Positions 7,359-15,844 of a stretch of 17,096 nt of DNA are shown here, in pieces. The notes beneath the pieces were generated by a model, which was not told the origin of the DNA, did no database searches, and was given only the letters and a program-made list of their open reading frames with translations. The stretch's first letter is position 1. Each line of letters starts with the position of its first letter. The position numbers and the translations under genes are program-made. This DNA is from Gammaproteobacteria bacterium (GTDB taxonomy: Bacteria > Pseudomonadota > Gammaproteobacteria > Pseudomonadales > Cellvibrionaceae), in the NCBI GenBank assembly GCA_021151625.1, contig JAGKWY010000133.1:1-17096 (forward strand). The letters are read 5' to 3'.

Positions 7359-8311
7359 AGAGGAACTGCTGCTAACAATTTATCAATAGCGTGATTAGGT
7401 GTAGTGCCTGTTGCTTCGGCTTCGAAACTCAGAATCAAGCGATGGCGTAACACATCATGGGCAACCGCTTGTACGTCATCGGGGCTAACAAAATCGCGAC
7501 CATTTAACCAGGCATGGGCACGGGCACAGCGATCCAGCGCAATAGTCGCGCGCGGGCTTGCGCCGTATTCAATCAGCTCATCCAGCGCTTCCGAGTATTG
7601 GCCGGGACGACGAGTGGCGTTAATCAAATGGACAATGTAATCCTCCACGGATTCAGCCATATGAATGGCGAGGATTTCCTTGCGCGCTGCGTCGATGGTT
7701 GCCTGACTAATTACCGGAGGTTGTGCAACGCTAATGGCAGCGGCCTCATTGCGGGCGAGCTGCAGGATTCTACGTTCAGCGTCGATGCTGGGGTAATCCA
7801 CAATCACGTGCAGTAAGAAACGGTCAAGCTGTGCTTCCGGTAAAGGATAAGTACCTTCCTGCTCAATCGGGTTCTGGGTCGCCATCACCATAAACAGACC
7901 GGGTAGCGGGTAAGTCTTGCTGCCCACGCTCACCTGGCGCTCGGCCATGGCTTCAAGTAATGCTGATTGCACTTTGGCGGGAGCGCGGTTGATTTCATCG
8001 GCCAATACCAGGTTGTGGAAAATCGGGCCGGGTTGGAATTCAAAGCGGTTTTGCTCGGGGCGATAAATGTCGGTCCCGGTCACATCCGATGGCAATAGGT
8101 CAGGGGTGAACTGGATGCGATGGAAGTTGCCTTCAATGGCTTGCGACAGGGTTTTAATTGCCTTGGTTTTGGCCAGGCCAGGTGCACCTTCCACCAGTAA
8201 ATGGCCATCCGCAAGCAGGGCAATGAGCAGGCGCTGGATCAAATGCTCCTGGCCGATAATTTGGTCATTGAGCCAGGTATTAAGCGATTGAATTTGTTGA
8301 TAGGCCTGCAT
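7352..8311 (-). CDS. moxR: MoxR family AAA+ ATPase
   Basis: A 319-residue AAA+ ATPase of the MoxR family, first gene of the Bat operon. Walker A is GAPGLAKTK (42-50), Walker B LVLADEIN (101-108), sensor 1 ATQNP (144-148), the arginine finger lies in LDRF (162-165), and sensor 2 is SPRA (252-255). Pre-sensor region ATQNPIEQEGTYPLPEAQLD is typical of the family. MoxR proteins are chaperone-like ATPases that act with VWA proteins, here presumably DUF58, BatA and BatB/C, often to mature or insert metal into other proteins; the client here is unknown. The ATG at 8311 has an AGAGGAAG stretch about 12 bases upstream. The gene is divergent from the glutamate dehydrogenase gene. The length is normal, and the C-terminus runs straight into the tandem repeat. 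Confidence 0.95.
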   Translation of the reverse strand: MQAYQQIQSLNTWLNDQIIGQEHLIQRLLIALLADGHLLVEGAPGLAKTKAIKTLSQAIEGNFHRIQFTPDLLPSDVTGTDIYRPEQNRFEFQPGPIFHNLVLADEINRAPAKVQSALLEAMAERQVSVGSKTYPLPGLFMVMATQNPIEQEGTYPLPEAQLDRFLLHVIVDYPSIDAERRILQLARNEAAAISVAQPPVISQATIDAARKEILAIHMAESVEDYIVHLINATRRPGQYSEALDELIEYGASPRATIALDRCARAHAWLNGRDFVSPDDVQAVAHDVLRHRLILSFEAEATGTTPNHAIDKLLAAVPLS

Positions 8312-8348
8312 GGTTCGCTAACTTCCTCTTTTTATTGAGTGGTTACTG

Positions 8349-11300
8349 TTGATCGCCGTGTTACGCCTGCACTGGTTGTTGTTGCGCAAGCGCTGGATAG
8401 ACTGCCCAATCTGGTGGCAGTTCCTTGTAATTTCAACTGTTTACAGGAAATTTTCGGCTAGGCTTAAAGAACACGGATTTTCCCGCACGTTGGCGCGACG
8501 CTATTTCAATCATTACCCGCTGGACGAATTGATCGGGCGCCGCTTAAGCGATGTATTTGGCAGCGTTTATCAGTGGTGGCAATTTATCCAACACTACGAT
8601 GGCCAGGAACCCAAGCTGCGGCTGTTTAATCCATCGCTTGCAGAAGACTCCTGGGTATGCCCACATACGGTCCTGGTGGTGTTACAAAAGGACATGCCGT
8701 TTTTAGTGGATTCCATTCGCATTGAATTAAATCGTCGCAATATTGCCATCTACGCCATTAAAAGTACGGTGTTGACCCTGGTGCGCGATGACAAGCACCA
8801 ATTGCTGGAATTGGGTAATGGCGATAAGGGCAATCAGTTAAGTTCTACCCAGCCCGGATCTAAGGAGGCGCTGATAGTGATGGAGATTGGCGCTCATTCC
8901 AATCCGCAGGAATTGGCGGCGATCAGTGCAAGCTTGCGCAGTATTTTGCGCGAGGTGGAACGTGTAGTGGCTGATTACCAGCCCATGCGCGCCGCCGCCC
9001 TCGCGATGGAGCAAAATCTCACCCACGCCATTCATGCACCGGCAGCAGCAGCGATTCAGGAAAGCAAAGCTTTTTTGCATTGGTTGACTGAGGATAACTT
9101 CACCTTTCTCGGTTATTCAGAATACGAATTCCGCAACATCGATGGCAAAAAAACACTGTGTGAATTACCTGCGCAGCGTCTGGGGATTTTTGCCTTGCGC
9201 AATAATCCGGCGCCACAGCTCGCCGTGGAATTATTTAATGAGGGCATGGCGCGCGTCCACCTGGTGCCGCAAGTGATTGCGTTCTCCAAATCCTCCAGTC
9301 GCGCGCGCGTACATCGCTACGCCTATTCCGATTACGTCATCATCAAGCGTTTTAACGCCGAGGGTGAGGTGATTGGTGAGGCGCGTTTCCTGGGGCTTTA
9401 CACCTCTGGCGTCTATTTGATGAGTACCGGGGAAATCCCGCTGATTTCTACCAAGGTTGCCAATTTATTCAGCCGCACCGGTTTGGATGAAGCCAGTCAC
9501 GACGGCAAAAATTTCCGTCAGTTGCTGGAAACTTTTCCACGCAATGAATTATTTTTAAGCAGCAGTACCGAGCTGTTTGAAACGCTAATGGGTGCGGCGC
9601 GCATTAATGAGCGCTCCATGGTGCGCTTGTTTATGCGGCGCGATCCCTTCGGCAAGTTCATTAATTTTATTGCCTATGTACCGCGCGATTATTTTTCTAC
9701 CAAGGTGCGTTTGCAAATCCAGCAATTGATTGGTGATGCAATAGGTTCCCATGAATGTGAATTTACCACCTATTTTTCCGAGTCGATTCTGGCGCGGGTT
9801 TATCTGGTGTTTCGCATTGACGGCGCTATGCCAAGCCAGATAGATGTGAATACCTTGCAAGCTGGAATCGTAAATATCACTCGCTCCTGGGAGGATTATT
9901 TGCACACGGCTTTGCTGGAGGCGCACGGGGAAGAAATCAGCAACCAGTTGTTGCGTGATTATCGCGACGCTTTTTCGTCCGCTTATCAGGAGCAATATGA
10001 CGCGCGCACCGCCGTGCAGGATATTCACTCCATTGCGGAATTGTCCGAGCGGCAATCGATTGCCCTGAGTGTTTATCACTCGCTCACCAATGAGCCAGCC
10101 ACCATTGTGCAATTTAAAATATTTCATCGCCAGCATACCCTGGCGCTGTCGGATGTGATTCCAGTATTGGAAAACCTGGGTTTTCGCGTGGTAAGTGAAA
10201 GCGCTTACGATATTCGTGCTCATTCTGGTGGTGGAGCCGGCGCTGTAGTCTGGCTGCACGATTTTAAATTAGCGCACCAGTTTTCCAGCAACATTGATTT
10301 ACATGCAATTAAAAACCAGTTTATGAGTGCGTTTTCTGCCATCTGGAATGGCAATGCCGATAGTGATTCATTTAACGCACTGATTACTACTGCTGGCTTG
10401 CATTGGCGGCAAGTGGTGATGCTGCGCGCTTACGCCGGTTACATGCATCAAACCCTGTTTCCATTTAGTGCGAGCTATATGGCGATTGCATTAACCAATC
10501 AAGCCATTTTAACGCATAAGTTGGTGGAGTTATTTTCACTCAAGTTTGATCCTGCATTAGTTGATGATTCCACCCAAACCCGTATCGCAACATTGCGCAC
10601 CGATATTTTGCAGCGCCTGGATGCGGTGGCGAATTTAAATGATGACCGGATTATTCGCCGGTTTCTCGCGCTTATCGATAACACCTTGCGCACTAATTTT
10701 TATCAGGTAGATGAACAGGGGCAGCCAAAACCCTATCTCTCAATAAAATTTTCGCCACGCCAATTAAGTGAAATTCCTGCACCGCGTCCGTTGTTTGAAA
10801 TTTTTGTCTATTCGCCGCGCATGGAAGGTGTGCATTTGCGCACCAGTAAAGTCGCGCGCGGCGGCCTGCGCTGGTCTGATCGTCTGCAAGATTACCGCAC
10901 CGAAGTCTTGGGCCTGGTAAAAGCACAGCAAGTAAAAAATGCGGTAATTGTTCCCAGTGGTGCCAAAGGCGGCTTTGTGTGTAAAAAAATGCCGGCGAAT
11001 GTTACCCGTGAACAACAGCAGGCCGAAGGAATCGCTTGTTATCAATTATTTATTCGCGGCCTGTTGGATTTAACCGATAACCTGGTCGATGGTCGCATCT
11101 GCGCGCCGGAAAAAGTAGTGCGCTATGACGATGATGATCCCTACCTGGTGGTGGCTGCCGATAAAGGTACGGCCAGTTTTTCGGATATCGCCAATGCCAT
11201 TTCTGCTGAATACAACCATTGGTTGGGCGATGCGTTTGCATCTGGCGGCAGCCAGGGTTATGACCACAAAGGTATGGGTATTACTGCGCGTGGAGCCTGG

Positions 11301-13289
11301 ATTTCTGTGCAGCGTCATTTCCGCGAAAAAAATCTGGATGTGCAAACCCAATCTATTTCTGTGTTGGGTATCGGTGATATGGCGGGCGATGTATTTGGCA
11401 ATGGCATGTTGTTATCCAATGCGATTCAATTGGTTGCTGCTTTTAATCACCAGCATATTTTTATCGACCCAAATCCGGATGCAGCAGCCAGTTTTGCCGA
11501 GCGGCAGCGGTTATTTAAATTGCCAAAATCCACCTGGGATGATTATGAAAAATCCCTGATTAGTGAAGGTGGTGGTATCTTCAACCGCAGCGCAAAATCA
11601 ATTGTTATTTCACCGCAAATGCGCACACGCTTTGCTCTGGATGCTGGCAGCCTTACCCCCATGGAATTAATTAACGAGTTATTGAAATCACCGGTGGATT
11701 TAATCTGGAACGGTGGGATTGGCACCTATGTGAAAGCTAGCAGTGAAACCCATGCCGATGTGGGCGATAAAGCGAATGATGGCTTGCGTGTAAGTGGTAG
11801 TGAACTGCGCTGCAAGGTTTTTGGCGAGGGCGGCAATTTGGGCATGACCCAACGCGGCCGTATTGAATATTGCTTAAATGGCGGCGCGTGCAATACCGAC
11901 TTTATTGATAATGCGGGTGGGGTGGATTGCTCAGATCACGAAGTCAATGCAAAAATTTTACTCAATGAAATTGTGGCTAATGGCGACCTCACGCAAAAAC
12001 AGCGCAATCAATTGCTATTGGATATGACTGATAATGTCGCGCAATTGGTGCTGCATAACAATGTGCGGCAAACCCAGGCGATTAGTGTGGCGCAATCAGA
12101 AGCCTTAAAGCGCAGCGCTGAATATCGTCGTTTTATGAATGGTTTGCAGGCATCAGGGCGATTGGATCGCAAGCTTGAATTTTTGCCGAATGATGACGTA
12201 TTGCTGGAGCGACAAACCCACAACAAAGGCCTGACCAGACCGGAATTGGCAATTTTAATTTCCTATGCCAAAGCTGTGTTGAAAGAAGATTTAACCAATA
12301 CTGATCTGGTAGAAGATGAGTACATGGTGAGTTTTATTGAAACAGCCTTTCCCCACAAAATCGCACAATTATTTCCACTGGCGTTGCGCAATCACCGCTT
12401 GCGGCGCGAAATTGTCGCGACGCAAATTGCCAACGATATGGTGAACACCATGGGCATCAGTTTTGCGCAGCGGTTGATGGAGTCCACCGGTGCCAGTGCT
12501 GCTGATGTTGCCAAGGCTTACGTGATTGCGCGGGATATTTATGCCATGCCGGCATTCCTCGGTGCATTGGATGATGCTGCGCGAATTCCCGGTGAACTAC
12601 AACTGCAATTAATCAACGATATGATGCGCAAAATCCGCAGGGCGACGCGCTGGTTTTTGCGCAATCGTCGCAGTTATTTAAACCCCGCGAGCGAAGTTGA
12701 ATTGTTTGCGCCTGGTATGCGTCATATTAATGAAAGTTTGCCACTGTTATTAACAGGTGATGCACTTACTGAATGGGAAGCTGAGTCACAAAAATTGCGT
12801 AACTTGGGTTTGCCTGATGAATTGGTAAAACGGGTTGCCCATCCTGCTGATTTATATTCGGGTCTGAGTGTGGTGGAAGCGGCGCGCATCGCCAATCAGG
12901 ATATTAACCAACTGGCACAAATGTATTTTGCGCTTGGCAATTATTTAAGTTTGCCCTGGTTTGCCAACCAGATTTCCAATTTGCCGGTGGATAATTTCTG
13001 GCAAGCAATGGCGCGCGAAACTTATCTCGGCGATCTGGAATCGCAATTGCGCAGCCTGAGCGTCTCATTGATTCGTTTTAAAGATGACCAGTTGACGCTG
13101 GATGAACTTATCCAACGCTGGAGCGGGCAGCACAAATTGTTAATTGTGCGCTGGAAATCCATGGTTAATGAATTACAGGCAGCAAGCAGTACTGACTTTG
13201 CGATGGTGGCAGTGGCTCTGCGTGATTTACTGGACCTTGCACAGGCCAGCCAGCATTGTGAAGGCTTGGAATCTTGCCCGATTAACTGA
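8349..13289 (+). CDS. gdhB: NAD-specific glutamate dehydrogenase, large (~180 kDa) type
   Basis: A protein of up to 1646 residues, the usual size of the large bacterial NAD-GDH class. It deaminates glutamate to 2-oxoglutarate and ammonia with NAD+. Roughly residues 50-750 are the regulatory region with ACT-like modules (for example DMPFLVDSIRIELNRR). The catalytic part carries KVARGGLRWSDR (834-845), then LVKAQQVKNAVIVPSGAKGG (855-875, with lysines at about 857, 861 and 873). The NAD-binding Rossmann motif GDMAGDVFGNG is at 1009-1019, followed by IDPNPD. A long helical C-terminal region follows. No frameshift or internal stop is seen. The start is uncertain: the frame opens with TTG at 8349 and there is no ATG before the conserved region. 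LDELIGRRLSD (about 58-68) already aligns with the family, so the first 30-45 residues may not be translated. A TTG at 8490 is an alternative. No clear terminator follows. Confidence 0.95.
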   Translation: MIAVLRLHWLLLRKRWIDCPIWWQFLVISTVYRKFSARLKEHGFSRTLARRYFNHYPLDELIGRRLSDVFGSVYQWWQFIQHYDGQEPKLRLFNPSLAEDSWVCPHTVLVVLQKDMPFLVDSIRIELNRRNIAIYAIKSTVLTLVRDDKHQLLELGNGDKGNQLSSTQPGSKEALIVMEIGAHSNPQELAAISASLRSILREVERVVADYQPMRAAALAMEQNLTHAIHAPAAAAIQESKAFLHWLTEDNFTFLGYSEYEFRNIDGKKTLCELPAQRLGIFALRNNPAPQLAVELFNEGMARVHLVPQVIAFSKSSSRARVHRYAYSDYVIIKRFNAEGEVIGEARFLGLYTSGVYLMSTGEIPLISTKVANLFSRTGLDEASHDGKNFRQLLETFPRNELFLSSSTELFETLMGAARINERSMVRLFMRRDPFGKFINFIAYVPRDYFSTKVRLQIQQLIGDAIGSHECEFTTYFSESILARVYLVFRIDGAMPSQIDVNTLQAGIVNITRSWEDYLHTALLEAHGEEISNQLLRDYRDAFSSAYQEQYDARTAVQDIHSIAELSERQSIALSVYHSLTNEPATIVQFKIFHRQHTLALSDVIPVLENLGFRVVSESAYDIRAHSGGGAGAVVWLHDFKLAHQFSSNIDLHAIKNQFMSAFSAIWNGNADSDSFNALITTAGLHWRQVVMLRAYAGYMHQTLFPFSASYMAIALTNQAILTHKLVELFSLKFDPALVDDSTQTRIATLRTDILQRLDAVANLNDDRIIRRFLALIDNTLRTNFYQVDEQGQPKPYLSIKFSPRQLSEIPAPRPLFEIFVYSPRMEGVHLRTSKVARGGLRWSDRLQDYRTEVLGLVKAQQVKNAVIVPSGAKGGFVCKKMPANVTREQQQAEGIACYQLFIRGLLDLTDNLVDGRICAPEKVVRYDDDDPYLVVAADKGTASFSDIANAISAEYNHWLGDAFASGGSQGYDHKGMGITARGAWISVQRHFREKNLDVQTQSISVLGIGDMAGDVFGNGMLLSNAIQLVAAFNHQHIFIDPNPDAAASFAERQRLFKLPKSTWDDYEKSLISEGGGIFNRSAKSIVISPQMRTRFALDAGSLTPMELINELLKSPVDLIWNGGIGTYVKASSETHADVGDKANDGLRVSGSELRCKVFGEGGNLGMTQRGRIEYCLNGGACNTDFIDNAGGVDCSDHEVNAKILLNEIVANGDLTQKQRNQLLLDMTDNVAQLVLHNNVRQTQAISVAQSEALKRSAEYRRFMNGLQASGRLDRKLEFLPNDDVLLERQTHNKGLTRPELAILISYAKAVLKEDLTNTDLVEDEYMVSFIETAFPHKIAQLFPLALRNHRLRREIVATQIANDMVNTMGISFAQRLMESTGASAADVAKAYVIARDIYAMPAFLGALDDAARIPGELQLQLINDMMRKIRRATRWFLRNRRSYLNPASEVELFAPGMRHINESLPLLLTGDALTEWEAESQKLRNLGLPDELVKRVAHPADLYSGLSVVEAARIANQDINQLAQMYFALGNYLSLPWFANQISNLPVDNFWQAMARETYLGDLESQLRSLSVSLIRFKDDQLTLDELIQRWSGQHKLLIVRWKSMVNELQAASSTDFAMVAVALRDLLDLAQASQHCEGLESCPIN
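8440..8468 (+). promoter_or_regulatory. Possible gdhB promoter
   Basis: TTTACA (8440-8445) is followed after 17 bases by CTTAAA (8463-8468), within CGGCTAGGCTTAAAG. Fifteen bases (8452-8466) recur exactly upstream of the chemotaxis gene. If real, it lies inside the longest frame and implies a downstream start for gdhB. The match to a sigma-70 site is weak. Confidence 0.25.
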
Positions 13290-13305
13290 TTTGTAGTGGC
13301 GCTTG

Positions 13306-13336
13306 TTGCTGCACCAATTTCGGCTAGGCTTATAAA
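13306..13336 (+). promoter_or_regulatory. Possible promoter of the chemotaxis receptor gene
   Basis: TATAAA (13331-13336) follows the shared motif TTTCGGCTAGGCTTA (13318-13332). A possible -35 is TTGCTG (13306-13311), though the 19-base spacing is long. The site lies about 90 bases before the ATG. I see no flagellar sigma-28 pattern. Confidence 0.3.
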
Positions 13337-13426
13337 TTTCAGGCGTATCATTTATTGGGTGCTTGTCTGTGTGCACCAATAGAGTGCCGTTTCATTCTAT
13401 GTTTTTATTTCGGGAAGGGACTATAT

Positions 13427-15439
13427 ATGTCGAGCATCTTGCAGCCTGCCGTGAGTTTGGCCAACCGAATGTCATTCTCCTCCAAGTTGATGTGTGTGGT
13501 GTTGATTTTCCTATTGCCCTTTTTGTGGCTGTTGCTCAAACAATTGAGTGAACACCAACAAGCCATTACCACTGCAGAAGGGGTAGAGCGCGGCGTCGAT
13601 TTGGCGTTAGCCATAAAGCCAGTTGCGCTAGAGTTGGCCAAACATCGCGGCACTATGGCGCAATATCTCGGCGGTGCGCAAGATAAGGCGGAGAGTATTC
13701 GCACTATAGAAGCGACGCTGGATCAGCAACTGCAACACTTAACTGCAGAGGTAAAATCGCTGGATGAAATCGCCGCTGGTGCGAATGCGATCGCCCAGGA
13801 ATGGCAGGTGTTGAAGTTGGGGCGAGTCTCTACTGAGCCGGCAAAAAGCTTTGCGGACCACACCGAGTTAATTGAAAAGGTTCACCAGTATTTGGCGGAA
13901 GTTGCCGATCATTTTGATATAGAGCTACTGGATACGCGCGACCAATACTATTTAATGCAATTGGTGTTATTTCAAAACCCTGAGTTGCAGGAATTATTGG
14001 GGCAGTTGCGCGGTAAGGGTGCAGGGGCATTAACGGACAAACAAATTACCCCGGAAGAGCGCGCCACGTTATCGGGGTTGCGCTATGGAGTGCTTAGCGT
14101 ACAGGGTAATGTCAAACAACAGGTTTCCATGCTGTACAGTGATCCGGAACTGGAAAAATATTTTTCCAGTTCCTTTGGTACGTTTGAAAAAAGTATACAA
14201 GCGTTTGATGTACTACTGAGCCAACAAGTGATAGGCGTGGATGTGCCTACAGCAGACAACTCACAATTTTTTAACCGTGCGTCAGAAGTGATAGATGCAG
14301 TCAGTGTATTTGATCAGAAATCCAGTAGCCTGTTGTTGCAGAAGGTGGAGCAATCCCGATTGGATGAGGTGAGTGATCTGTGGACTATTGTGATTTTTTC
14401 GTTGGTATGCATGGTCTTGGGGTGCTATTTGGCATTGGGAATTTTGCGTGCGTTGAATATCAGTGTGGAGCAAGTTAATTTTGCGGCGCAACAGCTTAAG
14501 GCCGGCGATTTTTCCCAGGAAATTCGTGTGCATAGTCAGGATGTTATCGGCGAAGTGGCCGGTAATTTAACCGCTATGGTGCAGCAGGTTTCCAATTTAA
14601 TTGTGGGCATCCAAAATTCGGCGAATGATGTCAACAAGCTGTCTATAGAATTGCAGTCGGTTACTGATAAAACCAAAACCGAATTGGATCGCCAAAATAG
14701 TCAGACTCAACAATCTGCCTCAGCGGCGACAGAAATGGCCGCAACCGTGCGCGAAGTGGCGCGCACTTGCGTGGATACGAGTTCATCGACTGATGTTGCG
14801 CGCGACATTGCACGCGAAGGTGAGCAGCGAGTTAATCATGCGATCCAGATGATTAATCGCCTGGGTGATAATGTCAGTCAGGCAAAAGAGATTATCGCGC
14901 AGTTGCAGCATGATGTGACGGACATTAGCGCAGTATTGGAAGTGATTCGCAGCATTGCCGAACAGACAAACTTGTTGGCTCTCAACGCGGCAATTGAAGC
15001 GGCGCGTGCCGGGGAGCAGGGGCGTGGTTTTGCGGTAGTGGCAGATGAAGTGCGTTCACTGGCAAAACGAACCCAGGATTCAACGGCAGAAATTAAAACG
15101 GTGATTGAAAAACTGCAATCGCGTGCAGCTACAGCGGTGAATATTATCCTGCAGAGCTTCCAGGGTTCCCAGGAGTCGGTGCAGAGCGCGGCTAGTGCGG
15201 GTGAATCCCTGCAACAAATTGTGCAAAATGTAGAAATGCTGCGCGACTTGAATACCCAGATCGCCACAGCAGCGGAGCAACAGGCAACGGTGGCGGAGCA
15301 GATGTCGCGCTCGACCCGTGAGCTGGGTGATTCGGCAGAAAATATTTTGGATCAGGTAGAGCAAACCCTGGGCTTTAGTGCAACTATGCGACGCAGTGCC
15401 AGCCAGTTGCTGGAAAATACCTTGCAGTTTAAAACCTGA
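13427..15439 (+). CDS. Methyl-accepting chemotaxis protein
   Basis: A 670-residue transmembrane chemoreceptor. Helix 1 is at about 21-38, a helical periplasmic sensor domain at about 39-318, helix 2 at about 319-340, and a HAMP-like linker at about 340-393. A methyl-accepting signalling domain runs to the end. Its hairpin tip is unmistakable: EVIRSIAEQTNLLALNAA (505-522), then GRGFAVVADEVRSLAKRTQ (532-550). The sensor domain starts with a helix carrying AKHRGTMAQYLGG (71-83), an HRG pattern like that of NIT-type sensors; the ligand cannot be told from sequence alone. The C-terminus QFKT has no NWETF-type CheR tether. The ATG at 13427 follows AAGGGA by six bases; a longer frame from 13355 lacks support. 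The gene is monocistronic as far as can be seen, with no che genes nearby. Confidence 0.95.
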   Translation: MSSILQPAVSLANRMSFSSKLMCVVLIFLLPFLWLLLKQLSEHQQAITTAEGVERGVDLALAIKPVALELAKHRGTMAQYLGGAQDKAESIRTIEATLDQQLQHLTAEVKSLDEIAAGANAIAQEWQVLKLGRVSTEPAKSFADHTELIEKVHQYLAEVADHFDIELLDTRDQYYLMQLVLFQNPELQELLGQLRGKGAGALTDKQITPEERATLSGLRYGVLSVQGNVKQQVSMLYSDPELEKYFSSSFGTFEKSIQAFDVLLSQQVIGVDVPTADNSQFFNRASEVIDAVSVFDQKSSSLLLQKVEQSRLDEVSDLWTIVIFSLVCMVLGCYLALGILRALNISVEQVNFAAQQLKAGDFSQEIRVHSQDVIGEVAGNLTAMVQQVSNLIVGIQNSANDVNKLSIELQSVTDKTKTELDRQNSQTQQSASAATEMAATVREVARTCVDTSSSTDVARDIAREGEQRVNHAIQMINRLGDNVSQAKEIIAQLQHDVTDISAVLEVIRSIAEQTNLLALNAAIEAARAGEQGRGFAVVADEVRSLAKRTQDSTAEIKTVIEKLQSRAATAVNIILQSFQGSQESVQSAASAGESLQQIVQNVEMLRDLNTQIATAAEQQATVAEQMSRSTRELGDSAENILDQVEQTLGFSATMRRSASQLLENTLQFKT

Positions 15440-15473
15440 TACATTTGTTTCAGGGGAAAGTGTGGATTTGGTA

Positions 15474-15507
15474 ATTGTTTTAATTAGGTGATTGTTTTAA
15501 GTGGGTG
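15474..15507 (+). repeat. 17-bp tandem repeat over the DUF2835 start
   Basis: ATTGTTTTAATTAGGTG (15474-15490) and ATTGTTTTAAGTGGGTG (15491-15507) differ at two positions, and a third partial copy begins at 15508 (ATTGGTTGAA). The repeat spans the candidate GTG start and its ribosome site, and it duplicates a GGTG Shine-Dalgarno-like word. Confidence 0.8.
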
Positions 15508-15734
15508 ATTGGTTGAAAAGTATTATTGTAAATCTGGCAATTTCTGCAGAGGAGTTTCAGCGTTTATACGAAGGTAGCGCCAAAACGGTATTTGCCCATA
15601 GTATTGATGGCCGCAGCATTCGCTTTCCCGCGAACATCTTACGGCCTTATGTAAGGCATTCGGGCATTCGCGGAACTTTTCAAATTGATTTTGATGACGA
15701 AAATCGTTTTCAGGCGATTAGCCGTTTGGGGTAA
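15501..15734 (+). CDS. DUF2835 family protein
   Basis: A small soluble protein of 77 residues from the GTG at 15501, or 73 from the TTG at 15513. No ATG is available. It matches my memory of DUF2835 proteins: AISAEEFQRLYEGSAKTV (13-30) runs into a basic patch IDGRSIRFPANILRPYV (35-51), then a short beta-rich end with GIRGTFQIDFDDENRF (55-70). The compact fold and the conserved R..FPA..LRP patch could suit nucleic-acid or protein binding, but no function is known. The TTG start fits the family's usual N-terminus (MKSIIVNL), while the GTG has AGGTGA nine bases upstream. Both lie in a 17-bp tandem repeat. The gene is between the chemotaxis receptor and pyrD; as I recall, pseudomonads also keep such a gene near pyrD. 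Confidence 0.85.
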   Translation: MGDWLKSIIVNLAISAEEFQRLYEGSAKTVFAHSIDGRSIRFPANILRPYVRHSGIRGTFQIDFDDENRFQAISRLG

Positions 15735-15772
15735 AGAATATTCACTGGTGCGGAGCGCAGGTTTGGGGTGAT

Positions 15773-15804
15773 TTGACATCGCTAATCCAGTAGACTTGCG
15801 CCCT
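15773..15804 (+). promoter_or_regulatory. Possible pyrD promoter region
   Basis: TTGACA (15773-15778) is a perfect -35 word, and TAGACT (15791-15796) resembles a -10. The 12-base spacing between them is wrong for sigma-70, and 17 bases after TTGACA lies TTGCGC, a poor -10. The promoter is therefore likely here, but its exact elements are unsettled. Confidence 0.35.
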
Positions 15805-15844
15805 GAAAAGTTTGACCTTCACGACCTGACCGCAAGGGCCCTCC

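Noticed and set aside
7061..7375. + strand frame ending in repeated LATNQ residues
   Set aside because: The repeat is the 15-bp tandem array read in a chance frame; most of the frame is antisense to the DUF58 gene.
930..8311. The Bat/MoxR cluster as a new defence or secretion system
   Set aside because: Every gene falls into known Bat-operon families in a known order; nothing points to a new system.
8339..8461. A 40-codon frame from GTG (VVTVDRRVTPALVVVAQALD and so on) in the gdhB 5' region
   Set aside because: It has no ribosome site, no recognisable family, and overlaps the doubtful gdhB N-terminus; chance cannot be excluded.
9585..10259. A 224-codon minus-strand frame inside gdhB
   Set aside because: It is antisense to well-conserved dehydrogenase coding sequence and resembles no known protein; a shadow frame.
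15435..15454. CCTGA...TCAGG inverted repeat after the chemotaxis gene as a terminator
   Set aside because: The stem is only five bases with a ten-base loop and no U run follows.
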